Shown here one piece after another: positions 46,246 through 57,602 of a stretch of DNA of 64,000 bases. Numbering within the stretch: position 1 is the stretch's first letter; the number at the start of each line of letters is the position of its first letter. The stretch is from Ciborinia camelliae. Its lineage: Eukaryota; Ascomycota; Leotiomycetes; Helotiales; Sclerotiniaceae. The translations under genes and the position numbers were made by a program. The stretch covers positions 779,085-843,084 of the forward strand of contig JANPYM010000005.1 of NCBI GenBank assembly GCA_025890175.1, in the 5' to 3' direction. Under the pieces are notes generated by a model. The model was given only the letters and a program-made list of their open reading frames with translations, was not told the DNA's origin and made no database searches.

Positions 46246-49200
46246 TTAGTCCACACCATCAAACTCTTCCTCGCCAGGAATCTCGTCATCTTCATCCAAG
46301 CCCTCGAACGTTTCTCCAGCCTCATCCCCCTCTCCAACTAGCTTCCCCTCCTCGATGGCTAGAATCTCCACTCCGCCCTCTGGCAATCCTCTCTCCTCTC
46401 TTAATTGCCTTATCTTGGAGTTAGTCATTTCAAAAACATATTGCCCTAAGTGTTCTACTCCCTCCATCACCGCTTCACCCTGCACTGACTCTAGCCCCTC
46501 CTCATCAGCCAGTATCCTCTGACTTGGCCACATCTCCCCGGTACTCAGCATCAACTTATCTGGTCTCGATAATAAGACATCAAAGGCTTGTTTTAGCTCA
46601 AAACACGATTCAAAGACCTCACGTCGTCCTAAAATATAAAGACCAAGACGAGCGCGAGACAATGCAACCGTAAGACGTCTGATGTCACGAAGGTAGCCGA
46701 CGCGTGATGTACGAGTGAGGGAAAGAATAACATCTAAGATTTGTTAGCGGTTTAATCGCAAGGAAATAATCTCGATGAAACTTACAATCATTTTGTTCTC
46801 CCTGATATTTATCGACTGTTGTGACAATTTTTGGAAGACCAAATAGAGGATTCTTGGCACATCGATGGGATAGGACATCCTTGATTAGTGCACGTTGGCC
46901 AGCATATGTGGTCAATATGCTGATCTTCGAAGCTGGATATCCGAGTAATCGCATATATTGGTAGATGGCAACCGCATATTCTGCTTCTCCTAAATTCTGG
47001 ATGAAATGAGGAGTAGGCTCCATTTCACCCTTGCCTTTGTAATCAGGCACTTGAATGAATTGATAATCATATTTGAATCCTGCATTTGCAGTTTGATATT
47101 CAGGTGTGCTTGATACAATTGGAAGGTTACCAAGATTTTGATAACGCCAGGAGTAGAGAGATGCAATAGACGGACGAGCACGACCTTGTTGATCAAGATT
47201 GATGGTTGGAACGCCTAAGCGAACGAGGCGAGAGAAGAGCGATTGTTCAAGGTTTGCGTAATGGCGGAACGCAAGATTTTGAATGACAGGAGAGTTCTGA
47301 AAGTGATCACCGCATAAAACTACACGCTGAAGTGGAGTTCCACCACTCTTTGGCTTCTGCAACGCCATGGGTATGAAATTTTCGATTTCAGTGATCTGAG
47401 CTGCCTCTTCCATAACAACATTGTCGTAGTGGAAGCCGAGTGATGATATTTCACGTCTTCTCATGGCCGCATGTGTGGATGTCATCGCAATGATTCGAGC
47501 TTCATTAGTGAGAAGATAGTTGGCCTTATCCCGATCGCGTCGCAGTATCTCAAATGGTCGAACATCTTCAAGTTCCGCGAAAATTTTAGTAATGTGGTGA
47601 TAACAGCCCGTAGCTACATCAACGACGGCATCTTTATCGGCACCAAGAGCGAAAAGAGGCTGAGGGGCGTTCGAAAAGTAGTAGTGGAAGGGAAATGCAG
47701 AGATAATCGACTCAGATGTTGACTCTGGGTCTTTTGTAACGTCCTGGAATCTTGCCCACGCCGGTTCAACGTAAACCGAGTTGAAGTACCCAGCAGTCTC
47801 TGCTGAGCTTCCATGAGCACCTGGAGCGCCAAAATTGGCAGCAAGACGATCAACTTCTCTAAGGTAACCATCCCTATTTTCAAGGAAAGACTCGACACGT
47901 CCGTGCTTACTGAAATTCGTCTCAGTATCTAATTCCTCCTCGCCATGCCCCAAACGTAGAAGGTGACGTTCATCAATATCTAGAGCGACAATTTTCTGGA
48001 ATAATTGATTGAGAGCCTGATTACTATGTGCAATAAGAAGAGTGCGCTGATTAGGGAAATTATGATATAGATTGTTGATGATCTGAGTTGCAACATCCGT
48101 CTTGCCAGTTCCTGGAGGACCAACAATAACGGTAAGACCGGGTTGTGTGCCAGAGATGATTGCTTCGACTTGAGCGGGGGTGAAACGGACTTGATTCAAT
48201 TTAGGGGCATCCATAGGATACGGTCCTGTACTTGGAGGTTTATAAGAAGAGACCTGGATGGCTTGTGGCTCTTCCTTTGGTGTAGGCTCTGCATCTCTGC
48301 GTCTCTTTTTAGTTGGCCTGGCTGGTGGTTCAGCAGGTTTGGCCACCGTTTGCAACACATAGGGCGGTCCAAAACTACCTGTAACATTGTCATTTGGTCC
48401 AACTGTCTTACCGGGAAAGCTTTCAACAAGATGTTGCCAATCAAGAAATGTATCTCGATAATCGACTTTTTTGAGTTGGTTTGGTAGTCTAGTATAATTG
48501 GCTCCCGCAGGATCACCGTAGCCTAGAAAGACCTCGTGAAGCCATGGAGCCAGTGGGACATCAGACAATGTTAGGCTCCTTATCGATTCGAGAATCGGTT
48601 TGAAGTTGTTTTCACGTCCTCTTCTGCGAAAAATAACGTTCATAGTTTCGTAAATGTCAGGCTTGCCTTTGTCGACACGATCTTTGTCCTCTTTATACAT
48701 AGCTGCGTCAAGTTTCAATTGGAGTCTTCGCGAGCCAGCGCGAGCATTGCCATTGACTTGACCATTGTAGTTCATCAATGAGCGCCCTCGATCATCTTGA
48801 ATTTGGATGACTTCGGCAGCACGGAGGTATCTCAGACCTAGCTTTTGCGCATCCGAAGGTATTGCACCACCGTTAGCTATCATAACAGACTCATCGGTGG
48901 CTTTAACGGAGAGCAAGAAGATCACGTCGTCTGGCCGTAAAGAATCCCATTCTCTACGAATATTTTCGGCCATGCGGCTGACATCGATCGTGACTTCCGC
49001 TCGGACGACAGCTGGCTTGTCATTTCCTACAAGGGGAGGCACCACTTCAAGAATACTATAGGCTGATTAGCAGGAATTGCAATGAAAGAATGAGATTAGA
49101 CTTACGAAGGTTTCGTTATCGGCAGTGCCATCCTGGAAAACCCTTCAAAACTTGTTTGACCTGTTCTACCAGCTACTGGTCGGAGACGCTTTATTGTATC

Positions 49201-50832
49201 CTCGACATCCCTTCTGATCTCATAAAACGACTCACATCGATGCAAGATAAATGATCGCCACAAGAAGTCTCCAACGGTCAAATATTGTAAATTCAGCTTC
49301 GGAATAGCCAGGGGTTGTGACCCGTCAAATCCATCATTTCTGAGCAAGGTTCTTTCAAAGAGAGTACTCTCTGTTGGAAGAATACTCAAGTCACGGGCAG
49401 TCTCTTGGAACGTCTTGCGCTTTTCATGCGTCGCTAGAAGAATTTCCACGAGAAATTTACGATCTACAACAACCTTGGTAGATGGTGGATAGGACGTACG
49501 TAAGTCAAGAAGATCGCAGAGCTCTGTCATCTCGGCATCTGTGAGGGATTCTAGATGACCCTCAAGATCCACTCGCTTATCGATGGACGAATAATTGGAC
49601 AAAGCAAGAATAGTCAGCTTTTCCTTGAAGTTCTTGAGTGCAGTCCTCTGAAGGGACGCTAGTGTTGCACAGTGGCGTTCATATGCTTCCGTACGGCTAT
49701 GCTGGGCACCTGTATGGTCATTGATTGCAAAGTATGTATAATGCTTAAAAAGCGCATATAGATCTCGTAGTAGCCCATTTTCCTCGTCATTAAAAGCTGG
49801 GGATAGTCTGATAGTTGGAAGAATGTGCAAATCTTGTAAAAGTGTGTTGACATATCTCCTGGTTGGTAATTGACTCTGAAGGTCTGATAAAAACTCTATA
49901 AACCTTTCACAATACTGTACATTTTCTGATTCAGATGTCAGCACAAGGAAACAGTGATGACAAGGGTTTGTACATACCGGTCTTGATCTTCTCTCCGTAA
50001 AGTTGATTGAAGAAGTCAAGAATGAGAGTTAAAAGCCACGAGCGCTCAAATCGAAGTCGAGCTTTCGTGGGCTCATCAGAGGCATCGTATCGTTTTGCTG
50101 CCGCCCTCCAAGCTTTCTTCAATTGTACATTGTGATCAAGTATCTTCTCCCTTTTCTTCTCGCTCGAAATGTTGTGCCAGATGGATATTGACACCAGAGG
50201 TGCGCATTCTTTCCGAACTATGCCATTGTCTAAAGACTGAAATGCGCTTATTATGAATGACAAGAGGTGTGTTCGAATTGTCGCAGAAAGGGTAGTATCC
50301 AATGACATGGACAAGATTCGTCGAAACAGGGTTGAGAAATCGGGTGTATTGTCCGCAAAAATATCTACATTCGTGAGCATGACGCATTCAAGCTTTCCTT
50401 AACAGCACTTACCCCAAGTTGGCAGATGTTCTCTAGTCCTTACATTTACGATAAGGACTATGAGAAGTATATGAAAGTTCGAAGCATCTTCAGAATAACC
50501 CGGCCAAAGATAACTAGCATTGTTGTCAGTAATAAATCCTCAACTAAAGAGTCTAGATAGATAGATTGGATGTACTTCTCAAGAATATGTAGATTCTCCA
50601 ATGTTAAAAGATATCTAAATGAGAAATCCTCCTGCTCTAAAACATCCCATATTTCTTTCTTGATAACGTCCGGCTTGACCTTAACCTTCGCGGACTTCTT
50701 CGAAGGCTTCAACCAATGTTTTGCTGCAAGTTGGGCAAATGAGCTTTCATTTTGTGATTCCTCCGCGGGCGGCACTCCCATAGTTTCTTCAGAAGCCTTC
50801 CCATGACCTCTTCCTTTCGTCCTCGGGGCCAT
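46246..50832 (-). CDS. Intron-binding spliceosomal helicase Aquarius / Cwf11
   Basis: Six exons on the reverse strand (50576-50832, 50413-50513, 49978-50364, 49106-49925, 46786-49055, 46246-46733) give 1,440 residues, the usual length for fungal Aquarius. After a Lys-rich start, residues 60-110 have the family's LENYLWPGY. The first 560 residues are the helical-repeat platform. The SF1 Upf1-like helicase core has Walker A GPPGTGKT, a DEAD-type box reading MEEAAQ, LCGDHFQNSPV, and the motif V/VI stretch VDKYQGEQND then LTVALSRAR. A basic KKRRRD loop precedes the ATPase. The C-terminus is acidic. The protein joins the spliceosome with the intron-binding complex, contacts the intron upstream of the branch point and remodels RNP. 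It is divergent to THO subunit 1. Sites at 50575 (GTACAT) and 49977 (GTATGT) are acceptable donors, and all phases fit. Confidence 0.95.
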
Positions 50833-51082
50833 TTTCGTTGCTTGTGGTATTGACTGGCAATTTAGTATTGCGCGCGTCGGTCGTGTGTAAACATCTTATC
50901 GTCCAGATAATTTTTGGAAGCTTGATGATGACTAAGCGCGATTTCGCCGTATCTAGATTGACGTCGCCAGCGATAACCTTCAACTTCACGCGACAATTAA
51001 TTCTGCCACCAAAACTTTCACACCATAGATCTTCACCTGCGCCAGTACGGGAGGAACTGTCAAACTGACATTGCATTTCGGT
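50833..51082. promoter_or_regulatory. Shared divergent promoter of Aquarius and THO subunit 1
   Basis: Only 250 bases separate the two start codons, so the two nuclear mRNA-processing genes must share regulatory DNA. No motif can be named with confidence; a GCGCGTCGG block near 50872 is the main GC-rich feature. Confidence 0.65.
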
Positions 51083-53236
51083 ATGGCTGTCAGCATGAAG
51101 GGTCACGGTCTGCCAATGGTGGATGCTTTTGCGCAATTATTGTTGGAAATGCTTCAGCAGGCTCAAATGGTCAAACAAAGACATACGAAAGAATCTCCAT
51201 TGAGCAAGACGGATCTTGCGAATACGTACGAACGAATCGATCAAATATTCCCCGAAGCGGCGACTATAGAATTCAAAAAGCGCAGTCAGTATGCGATCAT
51301 CGAAACCGCCGTTCGAGATAACTTCAACAATTTACTGGTAAGCCTCGCACCAGTACGAGCGGTAGATAAACTCTGACGACCCATAGGCCTCTATTTCTAT
51401 TGAAACCTCTTCCTCTGCCCCATTATGGAATCTCCTCGATATTATCTCCATTATGTCTGACGACGAACAATGCGAACCTGCCCTTCTTTTTTGGCTTGTT
51501 GAAGAATTACTGGATAGTCAGACAGTCGCTGGATGCCGGAGAATATTTGATTACCTTGAGTCACGGCGTGAAAGGATTACGGCTAAGCACTTCAATCAAA
51601 AGAACTTGGTTATTTTGAGAAGCTGCAACGAGCTTCTGCGGCGACTTTCCAGGGCCGAGGATACCGCATTCTGTGGTCGCGTTTTTATCTTCATGTTTCA
51701 GAGCTTTCCCCTTGGTGACAAGAGTTCTGTAAATCTACGTGGCGAATTCCATATCGAAAATGTCACATCTTTCGACGCCCTACCACCCAATCCAGTGGAC
51801 ACTGAGAAAATGGAAGTGGATTCGGACAGCAATGCGAAAACAACTCCACCAGTAACTAAGTCAACCCCAAATGGAAGAACGAGCACGGCGAAAGGTTTGG
51901 AAGATAGTAATGGTTCCGGTAAGGATGTGGCTTCATCAAAACGTGAACCTCCGATGAAACCTGATGAGTTGTACCCGATCTTCTGGTCCTTACAGCAGAG
52001 CTTTAGCCAACCCAAAAAATTGTTCAATGCCGAGAATTTTACTGAGTTCAAGAAGGGTCTGGAAGCTACAATAGCTACATTTAAGTCGGTACAGCATGAA
52101 ACCGCAGGGCGCCCGGCAACAAGAGCAGCAGATGATAATAAAAGAGGAACAAAAAGAAAGCGCAGCCAGGGAGATGATGACCTAGCCAATTCTTTCAACC
52201 CCAAATATCTCACAAGTAGGGATTTATTCGAGTTAGAGGTATGCCATCTCTCACCACCCAAAAGGATGTTAAAAATTAACTTGAAAATTGTCAGATCAGC
52301 GACTTGTCGTTTAGAAGGCATATACTCGTTCAAATCTTAATAATAATGGATTTCCTTCTTTCATTAAGCACCAAAGCGAAAGAGAAGCTTTCAAAAGCGT
52401 TACCAGAAAACCTTAATAGATCAGTCACTTATGCAGATCAAACACTTAGTGACGAGGATGTAAGCGCCCCTTTTCACCTCAAATATGTTTTCTTGTAAGC
52501 ATCAGCTGACAATCTATAGACGAAGTGGTCATTAGATATGAAAAAGTCGATTGCGGAATATTTGAAGAAAGGTGCGGACGGTGCATTCTTCTATCGAATG
52601 GTTGAGACCGTTCTATCTAGAGATAAGAATTGGGTTCGTTGGAAGGTTGAAAATTGTCCTTCTATCGCCAGACCAGCCGTGTCACCCCAAGATTATGTTA
52701 CTGCGAAAGCATCAGCGCGCAAAACGACTACTAATAAACGATTACGCCCCAACCCTTTGGGTTCCTTAGACCTCAAGTTCCTTGCGGAAAATGACTTACA
52801 GAGTGGTTTAGAGAGGCTGAAGAAACCAGAAAGATATCAAGTTCCCTCCATCAAGAGCTTCAAAAATAAAATCGATCTGGATGATATGGATATCGATATG
52901 GCTCGGGACGAAGAGTCGAAAAATCTGGCTATAGAAGCTAAAGCGAGCAAATGCTGGAGGGCACTACGCATCGCTAGTGCTAGCAAGCTTGCTGCTTTTG
53001 ATAAAATCGAGAAATCGGATAGCATCGACGAAATATTTAAGGATGATGTTAAACCCGAAGATCTTATTTCCCCTGGCGATGAGGATACGCTGGAGAGTGG
53101 GGATCCGAAAATTGGTCAGGGGGATGAGGGTGTAAAAGCACCGCCGCCGGGAAGTGAGGATATGGATATAGAACACGAAAAGAAAGAGGAGCAACCGAGT
53201 GACCTAACAATTCCAGTTACGGAAATCAATAGTTGA
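51083..53236 (+). CDS. THO complex subunit 1 (THOC1/Hpr1)
   Basis: Four exons (51083-51337, 51387-52238, 52295-52459, 52520-53236) give 662 residues, all in phase 0. The sequence shows the THOC1 domain over most of the N-terminal 550 residues: LWNLLDIISI and CRRIFDYLESR in the first third, LVILRSCNELLRRLSRAEDTAFCGRV near 145, RRHILVQILIIMDFL near 375, then KNWVRWKVENCPS. A Ser/Thr/Lys-rich linker at about 230-270 and an RGTKRKRSQGDDD patch (likely nuclear signal) lie between. The C-terminus is acidic. THO couples transcription elongation to mRNP assembly and export through TREX and prevents R-loops. The start is the first ATG of the open frame after an in-frame non-ATG stretch; a second ATG five codons on is possible. 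It shares its promoter region with the Aquarius gene. Confidence 0.95.
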
Positions 53237-54836
53237 GGATTAAAGCGACGGGTCGATTGGACGTCGAAGATTCACATGGGTGGATTTGATGAGGTGAAAT
53301 GGCCATCTCTAGAAATACGATGCGATAAAACGAACACCATCTGGAAACTGTACTTGTACCTGTATTGTATAATACCCCCTTTATATCACGCAAAGATATA
53401 TCATATACCATAACATAGCATCGCTATGAAGTACTATCAATCATAAAAGAGATAAGATAGTATTGATCCTATTTATCATGCCTGAGCAAAAGTCGTGTAA
53501 GTGCAATGTATCGATTATGATTCTTAAGATATTCGATGGCTGAAATTTTCAGAGGTGATGGCAATGGAACATTTCAAGTGATAGGTCTAGGAGGACGAAA
53601 AGGGAATTTGTGTTTTTACGATTCCTTTCGGACGATTAGCAGCAAATTTTCACCTGAAAAATGAATATTCAAGGGTTTTGATCAGAGAATTTCAGAATAT
53701 TGTACAAGATGCAACAAAAGATCTGAAACGAAAAATAAAGGAGTGAATGAAGAAGGGGGGGTTCCGTAAGGTGGAGTTGAGATAAGGACCGGCGTGATGC
53801 ATCGAGTTTGATTATTGAGGTATGTAGAGCTGCGTCGAAACTTCACTGTGGTCTTAAAGTTAAGATTCCTTGTATGATATTTTGATTCTCTTCAGGAGAA
53901 GCACTTTCCAGCGCTGGAGATTTACTGCTCTAGTCCAAGGCGTGAGTGGAACTCAAAAATGTCTTAATTTGAGACTCGGTAGCATAATTTTGGTTGACAT
54001 TGGTGGACAGTATAACAAAATATATTGACATCACTTGCTCTAGGTGAAGTATTCCTGGAATAATATAAGGGGATTCTGGAATCATTCTTTTAAGCAAGTA
54101 AGAAAGCGACGTTCGTGGTTGGCTTTTTTTGTCATTGATGTCTCAAGACTCTACTCCGTACCACACAAAAGAAACTTCCTGAACTTTAGATTGTTTCCTC
54201 CTGCGCTCCACGGACCTCACATCGCAATTAAGTTTTATACCAGATATTCAAGTGAATTTCAATTATGCGACCCAATTCAACCGGTCTCAGCAGATTTGAC
54301 TTCCGTTGAGATCAATTTACTTCTGTACCAAGGTTCATTAGCGTGAACTAAACCAGAACATTATCCGAGAACACCCTTCTGGTAGCGACGAGCTTTAAGT
54401 TCTACCCGTTGTTCTTTCCCCTTTCGTGATTTAAAATATAACACATGTGAAGGACTTCTTCTTTCCTCGATACTAAACTTCAAACACATTTTCGCCTCAA
54501 GCTAAACGCTTTGTGTACATAAGTTCTAAAATGGAAATATCACATTCTCTTCTCATTTCATTTGCAACTTCAAATGTCAACAATTATTCGTGGGCATAAT
54601 CTCACTTTCATCACTTTACAGATACAAATAGTTGGGTTACATATCCCACCTGCGTTGATGATTTTGGGTCATAGTCGGCAGACAGAAATTGAACAAACAT
54701 ATCTGCAGGACATGGGACGTGGACTAAACTAGTTGTTGAGGCCTTACATGCCATTTGAGTGTCAACCACAATTGAAAGGGCAACGCCATACAGATACAGC
54801 CATCCATACAGACCTAATTCCAATCCTTCGCTATCA
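53237..54836. other. Intergenic, no gene seen
   Basis: About 1.6 kb. A forward 100-residue open frame at 54044-54346 has no recognisable motif and mixed composition, and I do not support it. Nothing else stands out. Confidence 0.5.
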
Positions 54837-56684
54837 ATGTCTTCTTCTCAGAATGCTCCACCAGCTCAGAATGCTCCAATAGTTCCAACAGCTCCAACAG
54901 CTCCAACAGCTCCAACAGCTCCAACAGCTCCAACAGCTCCAACAGCTCCAACAGCTCCAACAGCTCCAACAGCTCCAACAGCTCCAACAGCTCCAACAGC
55001 TCCAACAGCTCAGAATTCTCCACTAGATGGCTTCCAGGATGCGAGGGAAATAGTGAGGTTTGCGCAATGTCCAAGCTGTTCCCACATATTACAAGAGCCA
55101 GTGACATTATCATGCGGAAACAATATATGCAAGAAATGCATACCATCAACAGGCAAAAGATGGAATATATCTTACATCGGGAACATAAGTCGTTTACAAG
55201 GATTCAAGTGCCCCGTAACGACCTGCGGGCTATCACATGCAGATGCTGACTGCTACAGCTGCTTTGATTTGGGTGTCATTATCAAAGCTTTCAACGACAA
55301 TATCATGAAATACATAAAGGAGCCAGAGGTCCAAGATTCCAGGCTAATTCAGAGAGATGGATTCGATTCGGAGGAGTGGCTCATGCCATATATATGTTTA
55401 GGGGGAAAAATAGCCGCGACCTATTTCATGGCAAGTTTGGGAAAGATCGCGTACGATTCCGAGGTGACCTGCATGCCAAATTACATGCCAGAAACAGTGG
55501 ATAGATGCAGATCACTGGATACAACTCTGCTGGAAAAACTGAGAATATCTATAAGACCATCGATGGATTCTTGCCAAGTGTGCACTGACTTCTTTGTCGA
55601 TCCAGTCACGACAGGTTGTGGCCATTCGTTATGCCGAGCATGTCTTTATGGTGTCATCAGCCGCAGCGCAACATGTGCATTGTGTCGTAAACCCCTATTA
55701 ATCCACCCCGATGCCACACCCGAACGGGCAACGAAAAACATATTACTTGACAAGCTAGTCTCAAGATTCTTCCCCGCAGAGCACGCCGCGTCAATTGTGG
55801 GAAATGATGAATTTTTTCATGATTATGAGTTAGGAGAATTCAAAATCCCGCTGTTGATTGGCGATTTGTTTTTTCCGAATCAAAGAGGTAAATTTCACAT
55901 CCAAGACAGCAACCATTGTGGGTTGATCCGCCATCAAGCAGAAAAGGACAGGAGACCCGTTCAATTCGGCATGGTTCTGCGCAATCCAGGAGGGGCTTTT
56001 CAAGAGGGACTGAGATCGGTGGCTCCATTTTACGAATATGGAACACTTGTACGAATGCTTGAAATTCCGCCCATTAGTGAGTCGGATGAAGATTACCATA
56101 TTGAGGTTTTCGGGGTTTGTAGGTTCAGAGTCTTGCGGCATTCGGCGCAAAACAGTGGTTATCAGCGTGCCATTGTTAAACGTGTGAATGATATTGGTCT
56201 TGCTGAAGAAGAAGCCCTTGAAGTTTCCGAATGTGGCGATACGACTACTACTCCAATTATCCACACTCATCTTGGCGAAGGGGATTGTCTTTGTAAGGTG
56301 GACGACACACCCGTGACTCCCAGAGATATTAACTCGATGTCTACCAAACAAATCATGAATCTATGTGTAGAACACTACAAAAGACTGGAAGCGGAAATGA
56401 CAGAAGCGGACCTTTACAAAAAAAGGAGACGTAATGGGCCTCTACCAACAAACGATACAAATATAATAAACGAACCAAGTCCATTGAACGAAATACAAGG
56501 AATGGAACGAAATATGCTAGACGAAGTCAAGGAAACAGATATGATGGCATCATTTCCCTGGTGGTTTGTAAATGTGCTTGACATTCCCACAGCCGAGAAG
56601 TACAAGATGTTGAAGTCAACAAGCATCAGAGAACGAATGAAACTGTGCGCAAAATGGGCCCTCGAAGACAGACAAGCTGCGTAG
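54837..56684 (+). CDS. Two-RING and LON-substrate-binding domain protein (LONRF-like)
   Basis: A single exon of 615 residues from ATG 54837; the open frame extends further upstream but has no ATG. Residues 18-59 are a Thr-Ala-Pro repeat. RING 1 (Cys78, Cys81, Cys93, Cys98, Cys101 and CPVTTCG) reads SCGNNIC, so the usual ligand histidine is Asn. RING 2 (about 246-285) is a full C3HC4: CQVC, GCGHSLC, CALC. A LON N-terminal-type domain follows (about 340-470; IPLLIGDLFFP, FGMVLRNPGG, GTLVRMLEI, VEVFGVCRFRV-like), and the tail has the family's WWFVNVLD and an ERMKLCAKWALE end. Proteins with this order are cytosolic or nuclear E3 ubiquitin-ligase candidates; the LON domain binds substrate without protease activity. 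It differs from the usual fungal LONRF in its degenerate RING 1 and repeat-expanded N-terminus. The gene has no introns. Confidence 0.9.
   Translation: MSSSQNAPPAQNAPIVPTAPTAPTAPTAPTAPTAPTAPTAPTAPTAPTAPTAPTAPTAQNSPLDGFQDAREIVRFAQCPSCSHILQEPVTLSCGNNICKKCIPSTGKRWNISYIGNISRLQGFKCPVTTCGLSHADADCYSCFDLGVIIKAFNDNIMKYIKEPEVQDSRLIQRDGFDSEEWLMPYICLGGKIAATYFMASLGKIAYDSEVTCMPNYMPETVDRCRSLDTTLLEKLRISIRPSMDSCQVCTDFFVDPVTTGCGHSLCRACLYGVISRSATCALCRKPLLIHPDATPERATKNILLDKLVSRFFPAEHAASIVGNDEFFHDYELGEFKIPLLIGDLFFPNQRGKFHIQDSNHCGLIRHQAEKDRRPVQFGMVLRNPGGAFQEGLRSVAPFYEYGTLVRMLEIPPISESDEDYHIEVFGVCRFRVLRHSAQNSGYQRAIVKRVNDIGLAEEEALEVSECGDTTTTPIIHTHLGEGDCLCKVDDTPVTPRDINSMSTKQIMNLCVEHYKRLEAEMTEADLYKKRRRNGPLPTNDTNIINEPSPLNEIQGMERNMLDEVKETDMMASFPWWFVNVLDIPTAEKYKMLKSTSIRERMKLCAKWALEDRQAA
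54885..55010 (+). repeat. Perfect 9-base coding minisatellite, 14 copies
   Basis: The unit CCAACAGCT occurs 14 times head to tail with no mismatch (126 bases). It encodes Thr-Ala-Pro repeats in the N-terminus of the RING-LON protein. A unit length divisible by three keeps the frame whatever the copy number. Confidence 0.97.
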
Positions 56685-56786
56685 GATAATTTGTTTCTAT
56701 AAATAATAACACAATTGTGATGGGTGAGTCCAAGGCTTTCACTCTCGGCTTGCTGATTTGCTTTTGTTGATTTGTGGTCCTTGCTA

Positions 56787-56996
56787 ATGCGTTTTTCTTA
56801 TAGAGCAGCACATCACATTCTGATTCTACACCTATTCACATTCGCCTGGCTGGTCTTAGTTTTGGTGTTATACTCCTGGTATGGATTATTTAAGCATTAT
56901 GGGGAACGGAATCGGTGGTGGTTAGATTTGTTTTTGATTCATGCGATCGCTCCTATACTAATTATCCTTATGATTGGGGCGGGGAATTGGTATTGA
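56787..56996 (+). CDS. Possible 69-residue two-TM microprotein
   Basis: An ATG-to-TGA frame 100 bases after the RING-LON stop encodes two long hydrophobic segments. They are separated by a Tyr/Gly turn and a charged KHYGERNRWW loop, a layout like a hairpin membrane protein. A convincing intron (GTGAGT at 56724 to CTTATAG at 56803) overlaps its start, so it may instead be the second exon of a longer unrecognised transcript or part of a spliced 3' UTR. No family recognised. The regular hydrophobic pattern is the only positive evidence. Confidence 0.3.
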   Translation: MRFSYRAAHHILILHLFTFAWLVLVLVLYSWYGLFKHYGERNRWWLDLFLIHAIAPILIILMIGAGNWY

Positions 56997-57602
56997 GCGC
57001 GTGGATACTTTCACACATCATTTCAATCGTGTATGTTGATGGGACAGGATGCTGTCTCTACATTGGCGGTAGCAAGTACTTTGGTGTATTGAGTATTGAA
57101 TTTATCCTTTTCTTCATTGTAATGTCAATTAATGGCGCAATAAATACAAGTTTTCAATATTGATGTTCTATCTCTTATAGATTTTACTTGAAATTGATTC
57201 GATATCCATACAGTACTAATGAAAAGATAATATTGGTACTCAAGGTACTAGATATAATTCCCGCCTGTATTTCTGTTCACGTAAAGAGTGTATGGTTTGT
57301 TTTATGAGAAAATATATTGATATTGATATTGAGATTAATATTAATACTGGTAACATGCAGTGTCATACTATACTATTTCCACGCAGTATGTAGTGAGTAC
57401 ATGGGGATATCTCACCACGCGCAGAAACACTTGTTCGTTTCAAAATAGATCAAACCATCCAACGATCTCGGACCATGCTGACTCTGCTTGGCTCTTCAAG
57501 CACAAGTGCAAGCACACGCACTAACAAAACCCTTCTTCCATAACCTATCATAGATAGCTTCCTTCTTTCCTTCCTTCCTTCCTTCCTTCCTTTCATTCAT
57601 CC
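56997..57602. other. Intergenic with a TTCC microsatellite
   Basis: About 600 bases. A TTCC tandem run occupies about 57566-57594, and an ATTGATATTGATATTGA stretch lies near 57313-57335. No gene. Confidence 0.6.

Noticed and set aside
54814..55149. Leu-Leu-Glu repeat protein on the reverse strand
   Set aside because: Mirror translation of the Thr-Ala-Pro minisatellite in the real gene.
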